Shown: piece by piece, positions 63,509-64,000 of the stretch
How positions within the stretch are numbered: position 1 is the stretch's first letter
How the letters are laid out: each line of letters opens with the position of its first letter
DNA from: Paracyclopina nana
Lineage: Eukaryota > Arthropoda > Copepoda > Cyclopoida > Cyclopettidae
NCBI GenBank assembly: GCA_019096065.1
Contig: JAGUCH010000002.1
Span: 9,684,501-9,748,500, forward strand
Length of the DNA: 64,000 nt
Reading direction: 5' to 3'
Program-made: the position numbers and the translations under genes
Notes under the pieces: model-generated
Databases searched by the model: none
The model's input: the letters and a program-made list of their open reading frames with translations, nothing else
Told to the model about the DNA's origin: nothing

Positions 63509-64000
63509 ACATAGTAAGAAGGCTCTTGTCTTCTTCTGGAGGCTCAATCGAGGGCAACGCCGCTGCAGCCTCCGACAGTGGTGACAATGCCTCGGATTTG
63601 GTTGGCAGTGCCTTGCAGCGAAAGGAGTCGACAATCAAGAGTCCAGAGCAGGAGCTGCTCGGGCTAAGTCATTTGAAAAAGTTGCATGTGGACTATACTG
63701 CCAGCAGCCTCCCGCCCAACGAGAAGGAGGACAAGTTGTACGCCATGCTGCCATTATTCTGTAACACGTTTTCTTGCGTCGCTCCCAAGGTTATAAGCGA
63801 GCGGTTCTCCGAGGAAGTCATACCATTCACGCAAGCCACTAGTCGTCTACTTGTCACTGAAGTCCGCCGGCGGGCCAGCAATCAATCCACAGAAGCAGCA
63901 GCCTCTGCCATTGCCTCCTACATGGAAGTTGAAGACGGGGGAGGAGGCAATGGATGGCATCTTTTATCCACTCTCAGCCTTCTAGTGGGGGAAGGAGACT
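63505..64000 (+). CDS. WDFY3: WDFY3 / Alfy / Blue cheese, N-terminus (cut by window end)
   Basis: An open frame of 165 codons running off the window. After a Ser/Gly/Ala-rich leader (MNIVRRLLSSSGG) it contains EQELLGLSHLKKL, then EDKLYAMLPLFCNTFSCVAP and the highly conserved TQATSRLLVTEVRRRASNQS, followed by TEAAASAIASYME and GWHLLSTLSLLV. This is the N-terminal armadillo-like region of WDFY3, a BEACH/WD40/FYVE protein of over 3000 aa. It is a scaffold that links ubiquitin-positive protein aggregates to autophagosome membranes through p62, Atg5 and PI3P. The BEACH, WD40 and FYVE domains would lie downstream. The start matches that of the animal family. Confidence 0.92.
   Translation, partial: MNIVRRLLSSSGGSIEGNAAAASDSGDNASDLVGSALQRKESTIKSPEQELLGLSHLKKLHVDYTASSLPPNEKEDKLYAMLPLFCNTFSCVAPKVISERFSEEVIPFTQATSRLLVTEVRRRASNQSTEAAASAIASYMEVEDGGGGNGWHLLSTLSLLVGEGD

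Overview
This is a gene-dense animal (eukaryotic) window. The genes have very short spliceosomal introns (about 50-77 nt in most cases), metazoan housekeeping and membrane genes, and many transposable elements. Compact introns, BEL/Pao retrotransposons, a CLCA-type protein and a DEG/ENaC channel together suggest a protostome. A crustacean-like arthropod is my best guess, but this is an inference and not a species call.

Layout. 1-0.8 kb: a hAT-type MITE. 0.8-13.6 kb: host genes in close succession. These are a helical-repeat protein resembling SPO22/ZIP4/TEX11 (+), BBX (-) and GTF3C6 (-) in a tight head-to-tail pair, AP3M (+), Pur-alpha (+) and VPS37A (+). 13.64-28.82 kb: an intact, apparently recent BEL/Pao retrotransposon inserted 68 bp after the VPS37A stop codon. 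It has one 3008-codon gag-pol frame, a second large downstream ORF that does not look like an envelope gene, and an abnormal tandem pair of LTRs at its 3' end. 29-32.3 kb: three host genes on the minus strand. They are an unknown one-membrane-span protein whose frame is broken in an A5 run, an FAD-dependent oxidoreductase of the Tda3 type, and UMAD1. UMAD1 and the oxidoreductase are separated by only 3 nt.

32.3-42 kb is repeat territory: a nested giant foldback element (33.6-37.7 kb), a non-autonomous LTR retrotransposon in minus orientation that landed inside a tRNA-like SINE (38.0-41.2 kb), and a hairpin MITE. 42.2-46.2 kb: a 14-exon CLCA gene with an altered metalloprotease motif. 48.65-50.45 kb: a DEG/ENaC channel gene (-). 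52.8-57.4 kb: a decayed second BEL/Pao copy. 57.4-58.1 kb: coding remnants I cannot identify. 58.8-60.7 kb: a foldback element and tRNA-like sequence. 61.2-62.9 kb: two oppositely oriented arrays of a 16-bp minisatellite. From 63.5 kb: the 5' end of WDFY3 (Alfy/Blue cheese), which runs off the window.

Functional links. Two candidate dicistronic mRNAs (GTF3C6-BBX and UMAD1-oxidoreductase) occur in one window. VPS37A and UMAD1 are both tied to the ESCRT-I system and lie only about 3 kb apart once the retrotransposon is discounted. The most unusual item is the extra ORF of the BEL element. It carries zinc knuckles, a segment resembling a catalytically degenerate RNase D/WRN-type exonuclease fold, and an eight-residue motif shared with the Gag N-terminus.
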